From contig JAUIRK010001029.1 of the NCBI GenBank assembly GCA_030549495.1, positions 310,001 to 374,000 of the forward strand: a DNA stretch of 64,000 nt, written 5' to 3'. Position 1 is the first letter of the stretch, and every line of letters starts with the position of its first letter. The notes beneath the pieces were generated by a model. The model was not told the origin of the DNA, searched no databases, and saw nothing but the letters and a program-made list of their open reading frames with translations. Source of the stretch: Nectonema munidae. Taxonomy: Eukaryota; Nematomorpha; Nectonematoida; Nectonematidae. Position numbers and translations under genes: made by a program. Shown in pieces: positions 54,781-64,000 of this stretch.

Positions 54781-55849
54781 AGTTCATTTTTCGACACGAG
54801 TCTAGGACATTTTTGCAGTGGGAAAAAAAATCACTTTAATAAATTTTAAAAAGGACATTTGCACAGGCCTTAAAAATCTCGCAAGAACATAAAATTTCTG
54901 GACCGACTGAATTTATTTTTGACACTTGCGAATTAAAATTTTAAATTTTGAATTAGTTACTATAATAGCTAATATTTAAATTTTACTAAGATGGCCCATG
55001 TGATGAAGTTTACCCAAACAAGAATAAAAGGGATTGGGTTTATAGAAAAATTCCATCTGAACACAAACACACAAACTAAGAGTTTTTGTTTATAAGTTGT
55101 ATATAAATAAATCAATACATCTGAAGCCCACAATGAATAATTTTCATCTTCGGTATCTAAAATAGAAATGGGGGCACTACAACAACCAGGTAAAGTATAC
55201 ACATCACAAGAATCATCAATTTCCTCGGATTGGACAATTTCCCCGGTATCTCAAAAATTGCTCATCAACGGTAACATACTGGTGAGGAGTCCAAAACCTA
55301 AAAATTACGAGAGATAATTTTTTTATGTGCCAGAGCCAAGTGGGGACTCCAAACTTTCCCGTTCCACGCGGGGAAGGTTTTATCTCCGTTATTAGAGAAT
55401 AGATAGAAAAATTGATCGTTCATATTCTGCAAATATATACATTTTACAAAATCTTTATTATCTTTTTGTAAACATATACATTTTTACTTCTCAACATGAT
55501 TTCAATATGAATAATACTGAAAAAAAATTCGTTTTGGTTGCATGTCAATTTTTGTTGGGCAAAATAAGGAATTATTTAAAAATTAGCTTAAATAAAAAGT
55601 TTTCATCTTTTTGTTTTATGAAATACTTTTATATTTCATCATTGAAAAAATTGTTTCCCGACCCGCCCGTTCCCCGCGGGGAGAATATCTCCCCGATCGA
55701 CCTAAAAATTCATTCCCCGCTGGGCTACGCGTATAAATATTTATATACGTGTAGTTGTGTGCTTGTGTGTATAGGTAGTTGTCCCTGTTTGCATATTTGT
55801 TCGTATTCGTGTTTCTATGAGTGATGTCATATCTTGAAAAGCATGATCT

Positions 55850-56390
55850 TACTTAGTGAAAACTTTATTGAAATGGTGGTGTATAATCCTTATAGAGGCA
55901 ATTTTATCCATTTTTGTTTCTCTGGTCAGAGGGTTGTCAAATCGTAAAAATCTTGATATTAATTTTAAATCATTTCTAGTAAGAACAGCTTTTACAAAAA
56001 AATAATTTTTTTGCGAAAACAATTTTTTTATCGAAACTTTTTGATCGTGATTTATTCCCATTTGGTAGAGGCAAGCAACATAAGCAAGTTTATCAATGCA
56101 GAAAGATGAAGCAAAGAAAATCACATCGGTAGAAATATAGTTATTTCCTTCTATAGTTTGTCTGATAAAATTTGTAGTGTGTGAGAAGATCTCTAAAACT
56201 AAATCATAAGTAAAAAAAAGTTTCCACATTGAGACTGGCTTCTAATTTTGAACCATGAGGGTTTGAAAATATATTTCTTTGATTCAGCGTTCTTGGTCTT
56301 CCAGCGGTAATAGGTACAGTAGAAGTATAAGTGATTCCATCAGGAGATATATATTCAGAGTCTGTACTTATAGTGAGAAAAAAACAGATA
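55850..56390 (-). pseudogene. Decayed piggyBac-like transposase, N-terminal half
   Basis: On the - strand: TYTSTVPITAGRPRTLNQRN then a second frame with LEIFSHTTNFIRQ, LAYVACLYQMGINHDQKVSI and VLTRNDLKLISRFLRFDNPL, TRETKMDKIASIR. This follows the piggyBac order (W/F...P..R.NI.., E..V..TN.Y, LGLL..MG, M.R.RF..I...LRF.D, R...D..A.IR). The frames change between the two parts and the catalytic Asp motifs are missing. A different lineage from the 35357 copy. Confidence 0.65.
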
Positions 56391-56429
56391 CCTATCAAAA
56401 AAGAAGGGCGATAACGGAGAAAAGAGAAA

Positions 56430-56573
56430 CGAGGGATAAAGCACAATTTGAAAAACGCGGGATGAAGCACAATTTGAAAAACGCGGGATAAAGCACAATT
56501 TTAAAAACGCGGGATGAAGCACACTTTTAAAAACGCGGGATGAAGCACAATTTGAAAAACGCGGGATGACGGA
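56430..56573. repeat. Minisatellite, exact 26-bp period, about six units
   Basis: CGCGGGATGAAGCACAATTT recurs with C of CGCGGG at 56456, 56482, 56508, 56534 and 56560, and a diverged first unit (CGAGGGATAAAGC) at 56430. It directly abuts the decayed piggyBac copy. Confidence 0.9.
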
Positions 56574-57231
56574 GAAATAAGAAACAATACTATTCGGACT
56601 CTATGAGGAAAATATAAACTTACCACAATGATGAGCAAATGTTTCACCGTAACGTTTTCATCACATTTTTGGAAGAGATATTCATTTATTACGCGTCTAT
56701 TGCCTTCGTAATTTATAGGGAAATTGTACACGGCCACAATGATATTGAGCAACTGTAACATATTTATGACATACTCGAAAAAAATATTCAGAAATTTCGC
56801 GCCGACATTGTAATTTTTATTTCTTAGAGATTAATTTTACTATTTTTTTCATAATACATGCTTAAAAGTTGGCTAAAATTTAAATTTTAGACGAAGGCCG
56901 ATGAGGCCTCTTTTTGTCTTTTAGCGTATATAAAAATTTTAATCTTGCGAGGGTTAAGCTTTGGAAAAAATTGATTAGTGTTAGTATAAAGAATAGAGAG
57001 AACATTATAAGTTCCATTCGTAGTAGTGTAAAAATTTGATTTTTCTAATTTAGTAAAACTTCTGAACTCGTATAGAATAGGATTTAAGTAGGGGACTTTT
57101 TGCTCTTTATAATTCTGAGATAATAAAGGCATTTGTGTTAACTTGTGTATTCTATTACATCTATTTATCGTCATTAGATAACTTAATTCCACTCCCTTTG
57201 AAGACTTTTGGTTATAAATTAACGTATCTGA

Positions 57232-57384
57232 TTATGAGTATTGTTGGTTAGATGCCTGATTCGATAACTCAAGGTCTTGGGTTCGATCCTACATCAAGCT
57301 TGCTTTCTTCTTAGTTCGATACAAGCGGCGCAATTGTGCCTTTTCGATGATAACACCCTACGGGGCCATTACCATTACCATACC
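57232..57384 (+). mobile_element. tRNA-derived SINE
   Basis: ATTATGAGTATTGTTGGTTA, GATGCCTGATTCGATAACTC, AAGGTCTTGGGTTCGATCC (B box), TTAGTTCGATACAAGCGGCG, tail CCATTACCATTACCATACC. The tail repeat is a CCATTA variant of the ACCTTT tail of other copies. Confidence 0.85.
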
Positions 57385-59774
57385 AATAAAGAATAAGGGA
57401 CGATGCATATAAGAACATCGACTAAACAAGGTTATCCAAATAATAGTAATATTTGATCGGGGGAACAAGTTCTAGCTTAACTAATTTTCTTAATTTGATT
57501 GTGTTGACTATAGCATATTTGTGAATTGTTCAGCTATAAATGTGTTTCACATTAAAAAAAGAATCTTGTGTTAGCATAACATCAGATACTAGAGTACCCG
57601 GCTTCGGTAGCGAGAATCTACCTACATTTTTGTGGGGTGGTGCGCGCACGCGAAAGGAAACATTTAGTTCGGGTATACAAAATCTTTTGCTTTATTTTAC
57701 TTAGCATTGATATGAAGTGTAAGTTGTAGGTTTAGATTAGTATAGAGTAGAATTATAAACTAATTCATGATGGATGCATTTTTAGATTTCGTCTTAAACA
57801 CACTCTTTTTGAAAAGATTTTTGCATCATGGCTTTACCTACATTTACTTTTGATTTAGTAAATGGAAGGTATGCGCACTCTTGAAACGTTCGCTTGTGAA
57901 CAAAATTTTATTGACAAAAAATAGTTAACTATTTCCATTTTCTCTGAAAAATATGGAATTTGATTGAATTTCCATCACTGAAAACGATGATAAAATACTG
58001 AATAAAATTTTACATATTTACCACAGTGTTGTTTTATTATTAAATAAAAAAAATTGAAAGTATTATTTAATGAAAAATTATATGATTGCTAGGCTTTGCT
58101 GATAAGTCCTAAAAATTGGTAGGCGGGTATCATGATAGTAATATCGTCAAAAGCTCATTACTGATTAAGAGGAGAACCAATATAGAACGGTTTGCAACGG
58201 TTAATTTCAATGTTTGGCGGGTTCGGTCGTTACAAGCATGTTTCAATATATTATTTTTATTACTGAGGATGAGGATAAGCTTTTCTTTGGTGGAATAGCT
58301 ATGCGGGGTTCCACTGGCGAAAAATAAGAGAAAATGGGTCTATGAGAAAAAAGTTTGAGAACCACTGGTCTATTCTATAAATGCCAGAATGAACACTATT
58401 TTACCTATATCGATAACAATATAAGACAATGATAGGTTTTTAGAAAAATTAAAACATTTTTACGACAAATAAGCAATATCACGTTTTAAAGTTTGAAAAA
58501 TACAGAAGAATCTAGCCCCAAAGCAAAAAATGGAAGACAATAAAACCCAAGATAAAGATGGATGAATCCTCTTTTATCATTGATGTTTGTATATCATTGA
58601 TCCCAAGTGTGATAACTGGTTCGAAAAAGATTTCGTCTATCCCTATGAGAACAGGGGATAAAAGTTTGAAGAGTCCGAATTTATTTCAAGTTTTTACAAA
58701 CTTTAATCAGAAAATCATTCTTCTTAGCGTGCATTTAAGAAATTAATTGTAAAAATTTTTTGGAATGATATAAAAAAATGTCCAAAAATTATTCATTTTC
58801 AATACTCACACAAATTCACTTGAAGAAAATTTTTGAAGCTATTCTATAATAGTTATTACATATTGAGAAGTTAAAGAAAAATATTTATTATTGTTTGTTT
58901 TCAAAAAAGTCACCTTTCTAATAGTCAAAGTCTTTTCCTCATCATCTGATCGAGTTATGTTCTTAAAAGCTTCTCTAGGAAAGACGTTGTAAATTTTTGC
59001 TTGGTCCAAGTTCTACCGATATATTTTGATTCAATCAAAAATTGGAGCTCACTCACATAGAGGGATTTAGTTTCTAGTCGAAGAAATACAAAAATGTTAC
59101 TTGGTTCGAAAGCATGTCTTTACTCGTCTGTAAAATGAAGAAAATGGATTCCATTCACGGTAGTGACTTGAAGTACTGCTAAAGCTCAGGAAACCATACT
59201 CATAAAAAAGGCAGGCTTCATCTCTTTTTGCGTTAAGTGTAAACATGGTTTCACTGAAGATCTCATTTCATGCCTTATACTTACTGCTCATAAACCAAGT
59301 CCATTTCACACACTAACATAGATATGTATAGAAAAGTGAAAAGTATCGAAGGAAAGCCTGCGATTCAACTTAAGCATAAAAATCTCAAACACCCTTTAGC
59401 AACCAAAATTCGTCAAAGAGTTGCTCATAATGTAGAGAAGAAAGTTAAAGGCCTCACAGCATGTAACACTTAATGTAATGCAGTCAGTCATTTAAAACTT
59501 CAATCCTGCACCTTCTCTGTATTTCCTTACCTCCTCCTTAAAATTTTTTTAAAGATTTGTTTGAAGATGGTAAAAGAAATGAAGCTAGAGCAAATTATAT
59601 GCTAAAATTATTATTACGGTCTCGAAAGTAAAATTGAAAAATTATTAAGAGGACAGTTTGAAAACGCTATTTATCCAAGCATTTTCAACACAAATGGCTT
59701 TATGTAGGATGTAAATTGTGAATCAGGATTTTGAAAGTATACATTAAAACGATGAATAAACTTCTAGCTTTCTA
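57385..59774. other. No gene recognised; a hAT right end near 58367
   Basis: TTTGAGAACCACTGG at 58355-58369 is a hAT right end without a located partner. AGTACCCGGCTTCGGTAGCG at 57591 looks like other dispersed repeats. AT-rich otherwise. Confidence 0.35.
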
Positions 59775-59923
59775 GCGTGAGTAGGGTTGGTTAGATGCTG
59801 GATTCGATAACTCAAGGTCTTGGGTTCGATACCGCATCAAGCCTGCTTTCCTCATAGTTCGATACAAGCGGCGCAATTGTGCCTTCTCGGTGAAAACACC
59901 CTAGTACCTTTACCTTTACCTTT
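59775..59923 (+). mobile_element. tRNA-derived SINE, best copy in the window
   Basis: GCGTGAGTAGGGTTGGTTAG (A box within GGTTGGTTAGATGCTGG), TTCGATAACTCAAGGTCTTG, B box GGGTTCGATACCGC, body TCATAGTTCGATACAAGCGG, and tail ACCTTTACCTTTACCTTTA. About 149 bp. The A-to-B spacing of ~35 bases fits a tRNA head. Confidence 0.88.
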
Positions 59924-60291
59924 AGGTGTAAAAATTTAGTATAATATTGAAAGTTTGAAAATTATATAATGGACAAAAAATCATGTTTCTCTTCAAAAAT
60001 TCTTCTTTGCTATTGCCATTTTGTGAATCATTTACTATACTATAAGTATTTATGCATATACGCAAAACCAAAAGTTGTAAAAAATTGTATTCCTTACTAT
60101 ATACCTTAAGTCTAAAATTCCTCATTGCCAACTGAGTCAATGCTATGACTTAACATTTTGAGTTTTTATATTCAAAACGTATTTTTATTGAAATTATTTA
60201 TCAAGAAAAGTTGGAAATTTTCCTTAAAAAATGCATGTACAAAAGAAAGTAGAAAAGAATTATTAAATATAAAATTTGTGTAGACCAGGGG

Positions 60292-60569
60292 CAGGGCCGG
60301 CCTTAGGCCACTCCAACCTATGCGGCCGCAGTGGGCCCCACGCTTCTCATTTTTCATTTTGATGATATATTGTATGATTTCGCTAAATGCAAGGCTCGTA
60401 AAGTAAAGTTACTTTGATCGTCATTTTGTGTTAATGAAAAAGTAATAAAGCAAATCCCATTTCTTTTTTTCAAAATCTTATTTCTCACTTTTAATCATTT
60501 TTCCTACCCACACTGGGCCCCGCGCAATCCATTTTGCATAGGGCCCCGCGAACACTACGGCCGGCCCTG
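60292..60569. mobile_element. GC-rich hAT MITE nested in the first six bases of another
   Basis: Perfect 8-bp target duplication ACCAGGGG (60284-60291 and 60570-60577), which is the flank plus first bases of the element at 60286. Ends CAGGGCCGGCCTTAGG and inverted CAGGGCCGGCCGTAGT. 278 bp. Confidence 0.9.
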
Positions 60570-60681
60570 ACCAGGGGTCACCAAACTTTTCTTGAAGCTG
60601 GCTGGATTAGCGAACATTTAAAAAATGCAGGCCGAAATATTGAAAAGTTAAAAAACACTGGTATTATGAAATTCCTATTAA

Positions 60682-60750
60682 CCCGTTAACGCCCAATGTC
60701 GACTATAGTCCACTTTACAAAAATAAAATCGTCTGCGTTTATCAAAGCTC
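60682..60750 (+). mobile_element. Truncated TTAA MITE (family B) inside the hAT MITE
   Basis: TTAA (60678-60681) then CCCGTTAACGCCCAATG, GTCGACTATAGTCCAC, AAAATCGTCTGCGTTTATCA. It joins the hAT body again at CCTATGGATG (60753). The uninterrupted hAT copy at 32418 shows that this piece is extra. The right end of the MITE is missing. Confidence 0.75.
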
Positions 60751-61849
60751 TGCCTATGGATGTGACAAAGTTGATACACTGAGGATATATAAAAAGTGGA
60801 AATAAACACAATATATTTCAAAAATACTTATTTAGCTTCGGGCGGGATAAACTTAATTCGCGGGGCAGATCTGGCCCGAGGGCCGTAGTTTAGTGACCCC
60901 TGGTATAGACCATTGAACAGAATTTACACAACTCACTTACCCTTTATCAGACAGTGCCAAACATTAATTGAATAAAAGATTCAGGAAGCATTTTTGTGCA
61001 TGAAAGAGTTTGTAACTTGAAAGATAAAGGGATAATTTGTATTCATAATAAATCAAAAATTCATTCTATGCCTGGATTTATTAAAACGTGAATGTGGAGA
61101 AGAAGCCAATCAGTGAAATGATGGATCGCTGAAAACATTTAAAAAAGTTCATTCTTGCCAATCTTCTTCGAGAAAAATAATTAAATTATGATATTTCGTT
61201 GCTCCCACTAGAGTATTAATCAAAAGTAAATATAGAGTATACGAGACAATATATTACTCTGTAAATTAATTTATGTCATTATAACTGATAAGGGCGTGAG
61301 TAAGGATACAAATTCGTCGATTCGAAGTTTTGATCATTCACTAAATTTTGTTAATGATATTGGTCCTACTGACACAATTGACATTTTAGGTATATGATTG
61401 AGATTTGGAATAACTTTATAACCTGTGACTTGGATGGCTGTAACTTTGTGCATAAATGTGGAGAACCAAGAAGGGGATTATTTTAATGAAAAATTTAGTT
61501 TTCAAGTTTATGACAAATTTGATGTAAACTGCCTAAGTTTTACATATATATAGTGAAAGAAATTTTTCATCCAATTAAAATTCGTATTTTCGTCATTTAC
61601 AGACCTCCCTATTCTCGTATTTCAACATTTGATCAGAGTCTATAATCAAATTTTTTTCTACATTCTACCCAAATTTATTCAAAGAAAGTTAACTTTTGTT
61701 CTCTTTTAATGCTAAAAATTGAAAAATTTATTGATATATCTTTTCCTTTAAAAATATAAATAATAACTAAGCATCTGTAAAAAATTCTTGTAAGCTTTGG
61801 TATAATATCAAACTGTATCACTTATTAAGTTTAACAAAGAGAAGCTGTT

Positions 61850-63520
61850 TAAATAAATACATAAATGAATATACTAGAAAAGAATACAAAAAATATGAGA
61901 AACATATTGTATAAAATATAAATATAAGATTTCATAAAAACGTATACTATAATTCCTTGTTTCAAAATAATCCAAACAACATTAAAAAGACTTGGAATGT
62001 TGTAAATGAAATTTTAGGTAAGCCCAAAAAGAATAACACAGTTCCTATTCACGCGAATGAATTTTCTAGCGACTTTTTTAGTTCTTAAAATATTGTAATG
62101 ATGGAGATTTTCATGCGATAATATATAAAGTCTTACCCTAATTCTATTTATTTTAATGGAATCGATATTAACGAAATATTAATTGCTTGTAAGGAAATGA
62201 AGGCCAGCAGCAATTCACCCGGCCATTATGAAATGGATGAGAGTTCTAACAAAATAGGTAAAAACACAGCTCCCTTTATATTGAATAATCTACTTCACCT
62301 ATTCAATAAAATGTGCAATGATGAAACATACCCAGAAACACTGAAATTAACCAACACAATCACCATGTATAAATCCGGTAACAAATCAGAATCTAGTAAT
62401 TATCGTCGCATATCAATTCAACCATTTTTCGGCAAACTCTTTGAATAATTATTTTCAACAGGATGAATAATTTAATTTCTAAATAGAATTTATTGAGTGG
62501 TAATTAATTCGGTTTTAGATAAAATACAAGCACACAGGATGATATGGAGGCTGTTCTTAGTGATGGAGGCAAATGTCAAGTCCTCTCCTTTTTTAGATTT
62601 AAGCAAAGCTTTTTATCGAATTTCATCATGGATTGCTTAATTTAAAATTACGGAAATATGCTTTTAGAGGTAAATTCTTAAATTAACCCATTAAGTACCA
62701 TGGAAATCAGACGATATCTAAAAAACGCAGACGATTTATATTCAAAGTCATTGAAAAAAGCAGACGAAGATGAAATTACTTATGTTTCCAAATGGGAGCA
62801 TTGGGACTTAATGGGTTAAATGAAAAATTATTTTTCTAACAGGAAATATTATGTCCAAATAAATGGAGAAAACTCTGGGATTAATGACCTCTTCTTTTCA
62901 ACCTCTATGCTAATGATATTTCCAACCTTAAGAACAAACAATCGCATGTTGATAATTGTGTTTCCCTTACAAAAGTGTTAATTCAAAGAAAGATGTCGAC
63001 AAAGTAAATTTATTTCTTAGTAAAGTTAATAGATCGTGTATCCACGATTACCTCTCTCTCCATCAATACGAATAAGACTCAATACATGCTATATATAAGT
63101 ATAGAGGTCATAGTCCTGAATTTTAAACTGTCTCATACTATTTTGGAATAAGCTGACTTCTATATATTAATTACCTTAGAGTTGTCTTACAATCCAACTT
63201 ATCATTTAATATGCACTAACAAGGTTATCAAGGAGGTATATCCATGTTTCTAGTTTATATAACTAATATTATAGGTATACATGGTAACAGTTAAATCTAG
63301 GTTAATTTTGTTTCACGCCTTCTTTCAATCAAAATTGAGTTATTGTAAATTAATTTAGGCTTAAAATAGCATCACATATAGTAATAAACTACGGTCCTTA
63401 CAACATAGAGCTGTCAAATACGTTGAAAATGGACACCCAGACCTCATAAGAAACATACATTCCCACAACTTGAAAAAAGCGATAATATGCTAATATGCTC
63501 ATATACGCAATATAGCTTTT
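61850..63520 (+). pseudogene. Decayed LINE (Jockey/CR1-like) reverse transcriptase region
   Basis: Readable parts in order on the + strand: NNIKKTWNVVNEILGKPKK (before RT); KASSNSPGHYEM, NTAPFILNNLLHLFNKMCND, YPETLKLTNTITMYKSGNKS and SNYRRISIQPFFGKLFE (62197-62448, the RT fingers 'K..SSPG.D', 'P..LK.A.V.P..KSGD....NYRPIS.LP...K..E'); a FGFR..TSTQDDMEAV block after 62510; SNRKYYVQINGENSGIND after the MITE; TPRPHKKHTF near the end. The FADD box and many frames are lost. A TTAA MITE splits the RT at 62687. Confidence 0.75.
62687..62815 (-). mobile_element. TTAA-flanked MITE, family A copy, inside the LINE
   Basis: TTAA at 62683-62686 and 62816-62819. Ends CCCATTAAGTACCATGG and inverted CCCATTAAGTCCCAATGC. 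The - strand holds CATCTTCGTCTGCTTTTTTC, TATAAATCGTCTGCG and GATATCGTCTGA in the family order. LINE coding sense continues on each side, so the MITE came later. Confidence 0.85.
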
Positions 63521-64000
63521 CTTTCTAACTAAAGTCAATCAATAATAATATTTGGAATTGTTTACCTTTGCATATTTACAAAATATGAAATCGATCATAA
63601 AAAACTTGAGACACACACTTATGTGAATTAGATTAGCTGATCAATTTTCGTTTGATGATCACATGTTTTAATGATGCTATTTGTTTATGATTTATTGATC
63701 TTATATTTTTTGGTGGCGTTGCTTTTCCTTTTTGATTTTGATCCCATCCAGCCATGCATCATGGATTTCACATCAATTTACCTTTCCTTAAATTCTTCTC
63801 CCTGCTGCCATTTCACGATGCTCTTTGCTTATTCATCAATATTTTTAATTTTCCCATTTTTTCAATTCTTCATCACTGCAATCACTAAACGTTGCAAAAG
63901 TATGGTAAGCTTTAGCAACAAGTTAACAAGCTTCTAATGATTAAAAGTTTCATGTTAAAGAATATTGTTTTGTTCTAACTCAAAATAAATACTAAAATAA
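63521..64000. other. No recognised feature at the right edge
   Basis: A hydrophobic open frame on the + strand (63671-63937) has no known family pattern and no splice support. Confidence 0.35.

Larger units (their letters stand above)
60286..60902. mobile_element. hAT MITE, host of two later insertions
   Basis: Target copies GTGTAGAC (60278-60285) and GTATAGAC (60903-60910), 7 of 8. Ends CAGGGGTCACCAAACTTTT (read across the nested element) and inverted CAGGGGTCACTAAACTACGG. It includes GGCCGAAATATTGAAAAG and CTATGGATGTGACAAAGTTG as in the 32418 copy. Confidence 0.85.

Noticed and set aside
56430-56573. CRISPR-like array
   Set aside because: Units are contiguous 26-bp repeats without unique spacers, in a eukaryotic context.
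57232-59923. True tRNA genes at the SINE heads
   Set aside because: A and B boxes are present but no complete cloverleaf could be folded, and the same body and tail recur in every copy.
60172-60357. A 61-codon frame on the - strand near 60.2-60.4 kb
   Set aside because: Overlaps the nested hAT MITE ends and has no protein motif.

Overview
The window is AT-rich animal DNA with introns, small exons, and many short inverted-repeat transposons and tRNA-derived SINEs. The two host genes, the repeat mix and the base composition fit an arthropod; a copepod such as a sea louse is a guess, not something the sequence proves. No bacterial or organellar features were seen, and no retrovirus-like or other capsid-bearing element was recognised.

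Two host genes lie tail to tail. On the + strand, from before position 429 to 19607, is a REPS gene (RalBP1-associated Eps-homology protein). An EH domain is split over three exons (429-656, 4733-4796, 4874-5001). A Ser-rich linker exon follows at about 13788-14101. The terminal exon (18864-19607) carries the RSSSLD motif and the C-terminal coiled coil. On the - strand, from 47308 down to 25625, is a complete nine-exon gene for a K+-dependent Na+/Ca2+ exchanger (NCKX, SLC24 family). It encodes 551 residues, all exon phases match, and both alpha repeats are present. REPS belongs to endocytic and Ral signalling; NCKX is a membrane Ca2+ extruder. Nothing suggests a functional link beyond being neighbours.

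The introns are packed with mobile DNA. REPS intron 1 holds a ~100-bp hairpin, a 183-bp tandem array, and a 1.2-kb fragment of a repetitive protein gene between two perfect 56-bp direct repeats. NCKX intron 4 holds a 3.6-kb piggyBac-like transposon whose catalytic core is open for 448 codons, with a hAT MITE nested in it. TTAA-flanked MITEs that share a CCC(A/G)TT..ACG.CCAATG end and internal CGTCTGC repeats are spread over the whole window (at least eight copies). They look piggyBac-related.

From 47.5 to 64 kb no host exon was recognised. This part has a GC-richer stretch that could be the NCKX promoter or 5' exon region, a second and decayed piggyBac remnant, a 26-bp minisatellite, a three-level nest of transposons at 60.28-60.90 kb, and a decayed LINE with a TTAA MITE inserted in its reverse transcriptase region. 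A tRNA-derived SINE family occurs across the window.
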